A stretch of 13,051 nucleotides of DNA from an uncultured Hyphomicrobiales bacterium. GTDB lineage: Bacteria; Pseudomonadota; Alphaproteobacteria; Rhizobiales; Beijerinckiaceae. The stretch is from NCBI GenBank assembly GCA_903903935.1, contig CAIVAX010000095.1, forward strand, positions 1-13,051, given 5' to 3'. Numbering within the stretch: position 1 is the stretch's first letter; every line of letters starts with the position of its first letter. This document shows, one piece after another, positions 6,535 through 13,051 of the stretch. The translations under genes and the position numbers were made by a program. Below the pieces are notes generated by a model. That model was not told the DNA's origin. It was given only the letters and a program-made list of their open reading frames with translations, and did not search any database.

Positions 6535-8097
6535 ATGGCAAAGAGCAAGGTTCAATTTACGCTGCGATTGGCCCTGAGTTTGGGCTTGACTTGGGGCTTG
6601 AGCTTTTCACCTCTCAGCGCCTTTGCGCAAAAGGCCGCCGATCAGGTGAGAATTGGTCTCTTCGATCCTGTCTCGTCTATTCTTTTATATGACGATTCTC
6701 AGCCTGAAATCGGCTTTTTGTCGCGCGCCGTTTTTGATCCGCTGATTTGCTTTGACAAGAAAACTGGCGAGTTCGCACCTCTGCTTGCCTCGTCTTGGAA
6801 AATTGTTGATGACAAAACGCTGGAATTTGATCTGCGTCAGGATGTCAAATTCCATGACGGCAGCCCCTTTAGTGCCGACGATCTGGTTTATACTCTGAAC
6901 TGGTTGACCGCGGCCGATACCAATTTCCGCTTCAAAGAAAACTTTGATTGGTTCGCCGGTATTGAAAAGCTCGGCGATTATAAAGTGCGCATGTCGCTCA
7001 AGCGCCCTGTTGGCATTGCCATGATCAGACTTGCCATTTCCTTTGCTGTGCTGCCTGCAAAACTCCATCAGCCGTTGAAAGAGAAGGCCGAATTCGGGCG
7101 TAAGACGCCTATTGGCACTGGGCCCTATAAGGCAGAATATGTCGATGCCAATCGCGGGGTCTCACTCATCCGCAATGCCGATTACAAACAGGGCAATGAC
7201 TGTAAGTCTGCTGCCCGCGTCAGTCGTATCAAGGCGCTGCCCATTCCTGACATTCAAACACAAGTCGCACAGATGAATACCGGCGGGCTCGATCTGTTGC
7301 ATGTCCCTAGCAAAGACATTGTCGATTTTCTGGGTAGCAATCCCGCATATGCCGTCACGTCAAGTCAGGCCATTACGTTCCATTATATGGCGATGGATTC
7401 GATCAATCGGTCAGGCAATCAGGCTTTGTCTAATCCCAAAGTACGCCAGGCGCTGATTCAGGCCATTGATCGCGGTCTGGTCGCCAAAACAGTTGTGCCG
7501 GGTGGTGAAGAGGTCAAGCCGATTGATGCACTCTGCTTCAAAGTGCAATTGGGCTGCGCCTATTCCACCAAGCCGCCGGAATTTGACCGCGAAGCCGCCC
7601 GCAAGCTTTTGAGTGAGGCAGGCTTCCCCAATGGCTTTGATACAGAGATCACAGCCACGCCAGGTTCTTATGATTTAGGCGATGCTCTGGCTGGTGAATT
7701 GCGCAAGATCAACGTGCGCGCCAAAGTCGATAAGGTGACCTTTGTCGCCTATCGTCAAAAGCAACGCGACGGTAAATTGCAATTGCTTGTGGGACAATGG
7801 ACCTCTGGCGGCGTGCCGGACGCGTCCAGCACTGTGGAGTTTTATTTTGATCGCGGCGCGCGCGATTATTGGCGCGATCCCCAAATCGAAAAATGGGCAG
7901 ATGAAGCCTCCAACATCTCTGACGAAGCCAAGCGCAAAGAAATCTATGGCAAGATTTTCGATCGCGCCAATGAGGCCCGCTACATTCTGCCTATTTCAAC
8001 CAAGCCCGATGTCTTCGTGCACATCAAGGATCTGAATGTCGCGCGCGGATCGCTCAGCGTCTATGGGGCTGATGCCAGCGAACTGAGCTGGAAATAG
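6535..8097 (+). CDS. ABC transporter substrate-binding protein, family 5 (peptide/opine/nickel type)
   Basis: The product has 520 residues from ATG 6535, with CGGGAGG about ten bases upstream. The frame stays open further back to 6349, but that part overlaps the Rieske gene in another frame and is not coding. The first 31 residues are a Sec signal peptide: basic N-end, hydrophobic core, and cleavage after AFA (29-31). There is no lipobox cysteine, so it is a free periplasmic protein. The family-5 lobe-I signature spans about 61-124 (FLSRAVFDPL to DDLVYTLNWL), followed by GTGPYKAEY near 194. C334 and C341 may form a disulfide. It captures a solute for a Dpp/Opp-type importer. The matching permeases begin about 2.3 kb downstream, beyond two minus-strand genes. 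With the oxygenase 58 bases upstream, the ligand is probably the catabolic substrate rather than a peptide. Confidence 0.9.
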   Translation: MAKSKVQFTLRLALSLGLTWGLSFSPLSAFAQKAADQVRIGLFDPVSSILLYDDSQPEIGFLSRAVFDPLICFDKKTGEFAPLLASSWKIVDDKTLEFDLRQDVKFHDGSPFSADDLVYTLNWLTAADTNFRFKENFDWFAGIEKLGDYKVRMSLKRPVGIAMIRLAISFAVLPAKLHQPLKEKAEFGRKTPIGTGPYKAEYVDANRGVSLIRNADYKQGNDCKSAARVSRIKALPIPDIQTQVAQMNTGGLDLLHVPSKDIVDFLGSNPAYAVTSSQAITFHYMAMDSINRSGNQALSNPKVRQALIQAIDRGLVAKTVVPGGEEVKPIDALCFKVQLGCAYSTKPPEFDREAARKLLSEAGFPNGFDTEITATPGSYDLGDALAGELRKINVRAKVDKVTFVAYRQKQRDGKLQLLVGQWTSGGVPDASSTVEFYFDRGARDYWRDPQIEKWADEASNISDEAKRKEIYGKIFDRANEARYILPISTKPDVFVHIKDLNVARGSLSVYGADASELSWK

Positions 8098-8119
8098 GCA
8101 AAGCATCTGAGCCCTACGC

Positions 8120-8154
8120 AAGGACTCTGATACCTTTTAGGGTTCAGAGTCCTT
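8120..8154. terminator. Strong inverted repeat between convergent genes, likely bidirectional terminator
   Basis: AAGGACTCTGA (8120-8130) and TCAGAGTCCTT (8144-8154) are perfect 11-bp arms. ACC and GGT extend the stem inward after one bulged T, leaving a TTTTAG loop. It lies where the plus-strand binding-protein operon meets the minus-strand gntR gene. The hairpin overlaps the gntR stop codon and its last codons. A clear U run is missing on both strands, so termination may be incomplete or assisted by Rho. Confidence 0.6.
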
Positions 8155-8889
8155 ATGGTTCAGCTGCACATCGCGAATGAGATAAAGGCGCTGGCGCATC
8201 AACTTGCTGGCGCCTTCGCTATCACCCGCAGCAATAAAATTTACCAAAGCCTCATGCGACACAATGGCGCGCTCGGCCACTTGGCGGGTCGCGTGACGCG
8301 TATAATGCGGCAAAAGCAAATGCCGCAGTCCGCGAAACTGCGCAATGAGCACACGGTTCTTTGACGCTGCAATCAAGCTTTCATGAAACTGCATGGATAA
8401 TTGTGTGAAAAGGTCGGGCTGATGTGTCTGATCCCGCATCTGCGCCACCAGCTCTCTCAAACCCGCCACATCTTCAGCACTGGCTCTTTGCGCCGCCAGT
8501 TCTGTGGCCGTCACTTCAATGGCAATCTGCGCATCGAGCACTTCGGCATGTTCAACGCCAATTAGCTTCATCTGAATGGCTAGGGCTTCGGCAAAGCGAT
8601 CAGGATTGGCATCAGCAACAAAAATGCCACCGCGTGCGCCAATCTTAATCTCGATAATGCCAGCGGCTTTCAGCGCATGAATGGCATCGCGCGAGGCCAT
8701 GCGACTGACGCCAAATTCCTGCGCCCAGCTCGCCTCCGTGCCTAGAAAAGCCCCCGATTTCAATTTGCCCGCAAACAGCGAATTGCGAATATGCTCAATG
8801 ATCTGCCCAGACAGAGTCTGACTAGTCCCCTCCGGCCATAAATCGCTGGCCGAAGAGAATGATCTCGATTGAAGCTGGACTGTGCTCAC
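8137..8889 (-). CDS. GntR-family transcriptional regulator, FadR (FCD) subfamily
   Basis: The product has 250 residues from GTG 8887-8889, with AGAAGG eight bases upstream; no ATG is available before residue 64. The winged helix occupies about 25-93, including the LKSGAFLGTEASWAQEFGVSR and AIHALKAAGIIEIKIGARGG stretches. The FCD effector domain is about 115-240, with FHESLIAASKN (168-178) and SHEALVNFIAAGD (211-223). FCD regulators usually bind a metal through one Asp and three His, and sense small organic acids. By alignment with LldR, H169 and H212 are kept, but the Asp four before H169 is S165 and the last His is R234. Metal binding may therefore be altered or absent. It sits 114 bases downstream of the second Rieske gene and likely represses the neighbouring operons in the absence of a pathway acid. 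That role is inferred from position. Confidence 0.88.
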   Translation of the reverse strand: MSTVQLQSRSFSSASDLWPEGTSQTLSGQIIEHIRNSLFAGKLKSGAFLGTEASWAQEFGVSRMASRDAIHALKAAGIIEIKIGARGGIFVADANPDRFAEALAIQMKLIGVEHAEVLDAQIAIEVTATELAAQRASAEDVAGLRELVAQMRDQTHQPDLFTQLSMQFHESLIAASKNRVLIAQFRGLRHLLLPHYTRHATRQVAERAIVSHEALVNFIAAGDSEGASKLMRQRLYLIRDVQLNHKDSEP

Positions 8890-8892
8890 TCT

Positions 8893-8906
8893 AACAGCCT
8901 TCTGTT
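8893..8906 (-). promoter_or_regulatory. Inverted repeat enclosing the gntR ribosome-binding site
   Basis: On the minus strand AACAG-AAGG-CTGTT ends three bases before the GTG start of gntR, and the AGAAGG ribosome site is inside it. It could be an autoregulatory operator or a small hairpin that hides the ribosome site. The arms are only five bases, so chance is possible. Confidence 0.3.
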
Positions 8907-8965
8907 TTCTTTTTGCTTGAGTGGCCCATCGCAGCGCACTGCAGATGCCAAATGATTACATGTCC

Positions 8966-9016
8966 AAAATGATCTAAGGCCCAAGTTTATCTAAGTCCCA
9001 AGATTACCTAAGTCCC
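8966..9016 (-). repeat. Three 17-bp tandem repeats spanning the stop codon of the second Rieske gene
   Basis: Read on the minus strand: GGGACTTAGGTAATCTT (9016-9000), GGGACTTAGATAAACTT (8999-8983) and GGGCCTTAGATCATTTT (8982-8966). Units 1 and 2 match at 15 of 17 bases, units 2 and 3 at 13 of 17, and a more decayed fourth unit may follow to about 8949. The TAA stop of the oxygenase is in the first unit, so the extra units look like 3' echoes of the gene end. They fill about half of the 114-base gap before gntR. Apart from the gntR ribosome site, nothing else clear is seen there. Confidence 0.85.
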
Positions 9017-10257
9017 ATGGCCTCTTCATAGGCATGGCGCACATCAGCGGGCTGGCCATAATTGAACACAAAATCCTGCAAGCCGCGTGACAAGATCGGA
9101 TCTGTTTTCATCTGCTCCAAAGTCATACCGCCTTTGAGTTTTTCAGAGGCATTGGGCAGTTTGACGTTTTTATTAAATTCCGGATCACGGATCAGCCCTT
9201 TGGGGTCCTCGCCGCGCTGCACAGCTTCAATATCCTCAAACCAGCGCTTGCGGATCATCGAAATGCCACGGTCACTGGCGCCCAAATGTTCTTGGGTCCG
9301 ATCGGCTATCGCGCCCTGCCCGACCCAGGCAATAATATCCTGATTGATGATATGGCTGGAAATCCAGCGCCCGGTCTTGCCATCCTTGATCGGGCTCTCC
9401 CAAGAGGGAATGACCTTTTGCTCATAGGGCTCGCTCTCCATCGGCACGCGATTATAGGCCCAGACGACGCTGAGCATATTTTCATCATCAATCGGCACGC
9501 GCCATTCGAAATGATCGCCCAGATAAAAACCATTGGGCCACAGGCAGACGCGGCCAATGGTCCACAGCGGGCTCTTTTCGCTCTGCCCCGCCGTCACGCG
9601 CTTATAGATGAAACCATAGTCGAATTCTTCGAAATCGACTTTCAAATGTGTGGGCGCATAAGGGCCGGTGCGGCCATCCAGACGTGTGCTCCAATTGGCA
9701 TGCATCCATTCAAAATGCACCGGATCAATCGAGTTTTCCTGCGCCTGCACCCAATTGCAGGGCACATGGGAGAACACAATTTGCCGGAACCCATTGGTCC
9801 AGTTGAACGCCTCCCAATCAGGACATTGCGGCGCCGGCAAAGGACCAAGATAGGCCCAGATCAACCCGCCCTTTTCCTCAACAGGATAGGCCTTGATCTT
9901 GAGCTTATCGCGAAAATGCGCGCCCGGATTGGCGGTATCCTCATAAGGCTGGCTGACGCAGGCGCCTGTCTCATTAAATTGCCAGCCATGATAATTGCAG
10001 CGCAACCCGCACTCTTCAACAAAACCGTATGACAAATCAGCCCGGCGATGCGGACAATGCTTATCCACAAGGCCATAAGTGCCGCTGAGATCGCGATAGA
10101 GCACCAGATCCTCGCCCATCAGCCGAACGGGGCGCACCGGATCACGGGCCAGCTGATCGGCTGCAGCGATCGGATGCCAATAGCGCCGCAGGGTTTCCCC
10201 CATGGGCGTGCCTTTGCCCGTCTGTGTCAGCAATTGATTTTTTTGCTCAGAGAGCAT
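9004..10257 (-). CDS. Rieske [2Fe-2S] non-heme iron oxygenase alpha subunit (copy 2)
   Basis: The product has 417 residues from ATG 10255-10257, with GGGAGG five bases upstream. The Rieske ligands are C68-x-H70 and C87-x2-H90 (HCPHRRAD and CNYHGWQF). The catalytic domain shows the CNWVQAQENSIDPVHFEWMH block with D178, H181 and H186, and D319 in IADRTQEHLGASD as the likely third iron ligand. Motif spacing up to H186 is almost the same as in copy 1, so both belong to the phthalate dioxygenase-like branch. However, the stretch from H186 to the last ligand is 37 residues shorter here, and the C-terminus has an added region after 345. It is therefore a diverged paralogue, probably with another substrate or acting on another step, rather than a recent duplicate. 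It is the first gene of a minus-strand unit with gntR and is divergent from the permease operon. Confidence 0.92.
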   Translation of the reverse strand: MLSEQKNQLLTQTGKGTPMGETLRRYWHPIAAADQLARDPVRPVRLMGEDLVLYRDLSGTYGLVDKHCPHRRADLSYGFVEECGLRCNYHGWQFNETGACVSQPYEDTANPGAHFRDKLKIKAYPVEEKGGLIWAYLGPLPAPQCPDWEAFNWTNGFRQIVFSHVPCNWVQAQENSIDPVHFEWMHANWSTRLDGRTGPYAPTHLKVDFEEFDYGFIYKRVTAGQSEKSPLWTIGRVCLWPNGFYLGDHFEWRVPIDDENMLSVVWAYNRVPMESEPYEQKVIPSWESPIKDGKTGRWISSHIINQDIIAWVGQGAIADRTQEHLGASDRGISMIRKRWFEDIEAVQRGEDPKGLIRDPEFNKNVKLPNASEKLKGGMTLEQMKTDPILSRGLQDFVFNYGQPADVRHAYEEAMGLR

Positions 10258-10295
10258 GCAAACCTCCCGATTTTGTTCGACTGATATTTGTTAAT

Positions 10296-10323
10296 ATAAT
10301 ATCTATGGTGCGAAAGAGTTCAA
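10296..10323 (-). promoter_or_regulatory. Candidate sigma-70 promoter for the second Rieske gene
   Basis: On the minus strand TTGAAC (10323-10318), a 16-base spacer and TATTAT (10301-10296) match the -35 and -10 consensus at 4 of 6 and 5 of 6 bases. The start codon is about 38 bases downstream of the -10. The surrounding bases are AT-rich compared with the flanking genes. Confidence 0.4.
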
Positions 10324-10333
10324 GCCCGCACTT

Positions 10334-10378
10334 ACCGGCTGGCATAATTCTTGAGATTACGCAAACGACCGGCTGACA
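10334..10378 (+). repeat. Direct repeat pair in the divergent control region
   Basis: ACCGGCTGGCA (10334-10344) recurs as ACCGGCTGACA (10368-10378), 34 bases apart, with one mismatch. It lies upstream of both divergent start sites and could be a pair of regulator sites. A GATAAT at 10402-10407 is a possible -10 for the permease operon, but no well-spaced -35 was found. The rest of 10258-10447 shows no further clear elements. Confidence 0.35.
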
Positions 10379-10447
10379 AAGTCGGAAAATTCAAAGATAA
10401 AGATAATGGAACTATCCGGCCACTCAGTCGGACAGGGAGGATTTAAA

Positions 10448-11362
10448 ATGGCGCGCTTCCTATTCGGGCGCCTGATCATGCTGGCCTTGGTCGCCTTGAC
10501 GGTGTCTTTCATCGGCTTTGGCCTGCTGCGTCTTTCAGGCGATCTGGCAGCTGTGCTGGCCGGAGAGACAGCCAGTGCGGCGGAAGTTGCACGCGTGGCT
10601 CAGCAATATGGGCTGGATCGGCCTATTTATATCCAATATCTCGATTGGGCCGGCAAAGCGCTGCGTGGTGATCTGGGCGCGTCCTTGTTTACGCATGAGC
10701 CAGTGATTGAACTGATCCTCACCCGCATTGGCGTGACCATTAAACTGGCTTTTTCGGCGCTCACCTTTTCTTTCATTTTGGCCGTGCCTTTGGGCGTGCT
10801 GGCGGCGATGCTCAAAAATACATGGATTGACCGCGCTGTGCTGACCCTCAGCGTGGTCGGACAAGCCATTCCCGGCTTCTGGCTTGGCCTATTGCTGATC
10901 TATCTGTTTGGCGTGATCCTGCGTTGGCTGCCCATCTCAGGCTCAGACACGCCGCTGCATTTCATCATGCCAACCATTACGCTGGGGCTGGCGACTATGC
11001 CCGCGATCATGCGCCTCACGCGCACCGGCATGATTGATGTGCTCGCCTCAGATTATATCCGCACAGCCTGGGCCAAGGGTCTGCGGCCCACATCGGTCTT
11101 GTTTAAACATGCCCTGCGCAATGCCATTTTGCCTGTTGTGTCGCTCAGCGCGGTTTTGCTGGGCTTTTTGCTGGGCGGTTCGGTGATTGTAGAATCCGTC
11201 TTTGCGCTCAATGGCATTGGCCTGTTGGCCTTTGACTCGATCAAGCGCATTGATTTCCCGGTGGTGCAATCCATCCTCGTCTTCCTCTCTTTCTGCTATA
11301 TTCTGCTGACGCTCTTGTCTGACATCATCAACGCTTATCTCGATCCGAGAATTGCCCTATGA
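10448..11362 (+). CDS. ABC transporter permease, DppB/OppB type
   Basis: This 304-residue inner-membrane protein starts at ATG 10448, with AGGGAGG seven bases upstream. An earlier in-frame ATG at 10406 has no ribosome site and would add 14 non-typical residues. It begins with a membrane segment (about 9-27), then the periplasmic QYGLDRPIYIQYLDW and GDLGASLFT blocks (52-82) typical of DppB. Further membrane segments lie near 100-120, 132-155, 170-188, 228-250 and 272-292. The cytoplasmic coupling (EAA-like) loop is YIRTAWAKGL...HALRNAILP at about 203-229. It forms half of the channel with the next gene and imports a solute delivered by a family-5 binding protein. Its TGA overlaps the ATG of the second permease by four bases, implying translational coupling. 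Confidence 0.93.
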   Translation: MARFLFGRLIMLALVALTVSFIGFGLLRLSGDLAAVLAGETASAAEVARVAQQYGLDRPIYIQYLDWAGKALRGDLGASLFTHEPVIELILTRIGVTIKLAFSALTFSFILAVPLGVLAAMLKNTWIDRAVLTLSVVGQAIPGFWLGLLLIYLFGVILRWLPISGSDTPLHFIMPTITLGLATMPAIMRLTRTGMIDVLASDYIRTAWAKGLRPTSVLFKHALRNAILPVVSLSAVLLGFLLGGSVIVESVFALNGIGLLAFDSIKRIDFPVVQSILVFLSFCYILLTLLSDIINAYLDPRIAL

Positions 11363-12258
11363 GCGATCCCTCCAAAACAGCACTCATCGAAGAGGTGATC
11401 GCCCCCTCCCCCAGAGAGGAAATGCGGCGGCGCGCCAAATCACATGTGGGATTGATCTTTGGCTGCACGATTGTTTTAGCCGTGATCTTGGCTGCCATTT
11501 TCGCGCCTTTGCTCGCGCCCTATGATCCCTATGATCAAGATCTCACCAAGCGCTTGATTGATCCGGTTTGGAAAACGGGAGACTGGGCCCATATTTTGGG
11601 TACGGATGGCTTGGGCCGCGATTATCTCAGCCGCCTCATCTATGGCTCACGCATTTCCTTGATTGTGGGCTTTGGCGCAGCCATCATTGCTGGCACGCTA
11701 GGCTCGCTAATCGGTTTGATGGGCGGCTATTTTGGCGGCCGCGTCGATGCGGTTGTCGTTTATCTCATCAATGTGAAACTGGCTTTGCCCGGCCTGTTGA
11801 TTGCTCTGTCTCTGGTCAGCATTGTCGGGGGATCAGTCACAGCCCTTGTGCTGATACTTGGCTTTTTGACTTGGGATCGTTATGCCGTGGTCACGCGCAG
11901 CGTTGCCCAGCAAGTGCGTGGCAATGATTTTATCACCGCGGCAAGAGCTGTGGGCGCATCGCAAACCCGCATCATCTTGAGTGAGCTGCTGCCCAATGTG
12001 ATGAACCAGATTATCGTGATCGCCAGTTTAGAAATTGCGATTGTCATTCTGATTGAAGCGGCGCTCTCCTTTCTGGGACTGGGCATTAAGCCGCCCGAAC
12101 CCTCTTGGGGGCTGATGATTTCTGAAGCCCGCAATTTCATGTTCTTCAAACCGCATCTGATCGCTATTCCCGGTTTTGCGATCTTTCTGCTTGTCATTGC
12201 CATTAATATGGCAGGCGATGGCATTCGCGATGTCACTGCGCCTGAAGGGCGCAATTAG
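11359..12258 (+). CDS. ABC transporter permease, DppC/OppC type
   Basis: This 299-residue protein overlaps the preceding permease by ATGA. The N-terminal cytoplasmic stretch (1-29) is followed by the first membrane segment (30-53). The hallmark LGTDGLGRDYLSRLIYGSR of the DppC family lies at 80-98. Membrane segments follow near 100-122, 140-170, 217-240 and 268-285. The EAA-type coupling loop is ITAARAVGASQTRIILSELLPN (192-213), which contacts the ATPases. The C-terminal SFLGLGIKPPEPSWG (237-251) and NMAGDGIRD are also diagnostic. It partners with the upstream permease in a heterodimeric importer. The ATPase gene starts eight bases after its stop, with AGGAGG overlapping the stop codon, so all three genes form one operon. 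Confidence 0.93.
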   Translation: MSDPSKTALIEEVIAPSPREEMRRRAKSHVGLIFGCTIVLAVILAAIFAPLLAPYDPYDQDLTKRLIDPVWKTGDWAHILGTDGLGRDYLSRLIYGSRISLIVGFGAAIIAGTLGSLIGLMGGYFGGRVDAVVVYLINVKLALPGLLIALSLVSIVGGSVTALVLILGFLTWDRYAVVTRSVAQQVRGNDFITAARAVGASQTRIILSELLPNVMNQIIVIASLEIAIVILIEAALSFLGLGIKPPEPSWGLMISEARNFMFFKPHLIAIPGFAIFLLVIAINMAGDGIRDVTAPEGRN

Positions 12259-12266
12259 GAGGGGCC

Positions 12267-13051
12267 ATGGACAGATCTGTTCCAAACACTGACCAGCCCC
12301 TCTTGCAAGTGCAAGGCCTGAGCGTTGATCTGGCTTTGCCAGCAGGCGCTTTGCATGCGGTGCAAGCGATCGATTTTTCCGTCAAAGCGGGCGAGACCTT
12401 TTGCATTGTGGGTGAATCGGGTTGCGGCAAAACCATGACCTCACTGGCCTTGATGCGTCTTTTGCCGCGCAATGCCACCCTGACAGCGCAAAGCCTCACC
12501 TTTGAAGGGCGCGATTTGCTCTCGTTGTCGGATAATCAAATGGCGCAATTGCGCGGGGATCGTCTGGGCATGATCTTTCAAGATCCCATGACCTCGCTCA
12601 ATCCTGTCTACACCATCGGCAATCAGATGGAGGAAGTCTATCTGCGCCATCGCAAAGCCTCCCGCAAAGAAGCCCGCGAGCGGGCTGAATATATGCTGCA
12701 ACGTGTGGGGATTATGTCGCCATCTATCCGCTTGCAGCAATTTCCGCATCAATTATCGGGCGGATTGCGCCAGCGCGTCATGATCGCCATGACGTTAATG
12801 TGCGAGCCCAAGCTGATCATTGCCGATGAGCCCACAACTGCGCTTGATGTCACCGTGCAAGTACAGATCCTGCAATTGCTGCAGCGTTTGCAGCAAGAAT
12901 TTGGCATGGCCATTATTCTGATCACCCATAATCTTGGCATTGTCGCGCGCATGGCTGACCGTCTGGCTGTGATGTATGCTGGCAAGATTGTCGAGACAGG
13001 AACGGGGACGGATGTGTTTCGCCATCCCCATCATCCCTATACCCAAGGCCT
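12267..13051 (+). CDS. ABC transporter ATP-binding protein, DppD/OppD type, 3' truncated
   Basis: The frame opens at ATG 12267 behind AGGAGG and stays open to the window end, giving 261 complete codons without a stop. It is the nucleotide-binding domain of a Dpp/Opp importer. Walker A GESGCGKT is at 49-56, the Q-loop glutamine at 105 (IFQDPMTSLNP), signature LSGGLRQ at 163-169, Walker B LIIADEP at 183-189, the D-loop in TALD (191-194), and the H-loop histidine at 221. The signature has leucine where LSGGMRQ is commonest, a minor change. The visible end HPHHPYTQG precedes the usual C-terminal oligopeptide-transporter extension, so about 60-70 residues are missing. A second ATPase (DppF/OppF) is expected just downstream. 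All catalytic residues are present, so it should hydrolyse ATP. Confidence 0.93.
   Translation, partial: MDRSVPNTDQPLLQVQGLSVDLALPAGALHAVQAIDFSVKAGETFCIVGESGCGKTMTSLALMRLLPRNATLTAQSLTFEGRDLLSLSDNQMAQLRGDRLGMIFQDPMTSLNPVYTIGNQMEEVYLRHRKASRKEARERAEYMLQRVGIMSPSIRLQQFPHQLSGGLRQRVMIAMTLMCEPKLIIADEPTTALDVTVQVQILQLLQRLQQEFGMAIILITHNLGIVARMADRLAVMYAGKIVETGTGTDVFRHPHHPYTQG

Noticed and set aside
8966..9016. CRISPR-like array
   Set aside because: Units are 17 bp with no spacers between them and they include coding sequence, so it is a tandem duplication.
9286..10032. 248-codon open frame antisense to the second Rieske gene
   Set aside because: It mirrors a well-supported coding sequence, has no recognisable domain and no ribosome site; it is a shadow of codon bias.

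Overview
The window looks like part of a catabolic gene island from an alphaproteobacterium. This is inferred from gene content, a moderate-to-high GC content (mid-50s % by eye), GGAG-type ribosome binding sites and tightly packed operons; no rRNA or other marker gene is present to confirm it. All genes have ordinary full-length family architecture, except two that run off the window edges. No tRNA, rRNA, IS element, integrase or CRISPR was seen.

Layout. (1) 1-1776, plus strand: the 3' part of an FAD-dependent 2-hydroxyglutarate oxidase-type enzyme, then a crotonase-fold (enoyl-CoA hydratase/isomerase family) protein. (2) 1781-3832, minus strand: an FMN-dependent alpha-hydroxy-acid oxidase followed by a fumarylacetoacetate-hydrolase (FAH) family protein. 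(3) 3833-4052: a divergent control region. (4) 4053-8097, plus strand: a LigJ-like amidohydrolase, a Rieske non-heme iron oxygenase alpha subunit, and a secreted family-5 (peptide/opine-type) solute-binding protein, ending at a strong hairpin. (5) 8137-10257, minus strand: a second Rieske oxygenase, and downstream of it a GntR/FadR-type regulator. (6) 10258-10447: a second divergent control region. (7) 10448-13051, plus strand: two Dpp/Opp-type permeases and the first ATPase of an ABC importer, cut by the window end.

Working model (inference): a carboxylated, probably aromatic, compound is bound by the periplasmic protein and imported by the Dpp-like transporter. One or both Rieske oxygenases hydroxylate it, and the products are processed by the LigJ-like hydratase, the FAH-type enzyme, the crotonase and the two hydroxy-acid oxidases to central metabolites. 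The GntR protein is the likely local regulator. No ring-cleavage dioxygenase and no Rieske reductase or ferredoxin is visible, so they must lie outside the window or be shared.

The most notable points are: a crotonase lacking both classical catalytic glutamates; two Rieske alpha subunits with identically spaced motifs in opposite operons; a transporter whose binding protein is separated from its permeases; a FadR-type regulator with two altered metal ligands; and two unrelated genes whose stop codons sit inside short tandem duplications (20 bp x2 and 17 bp x3).
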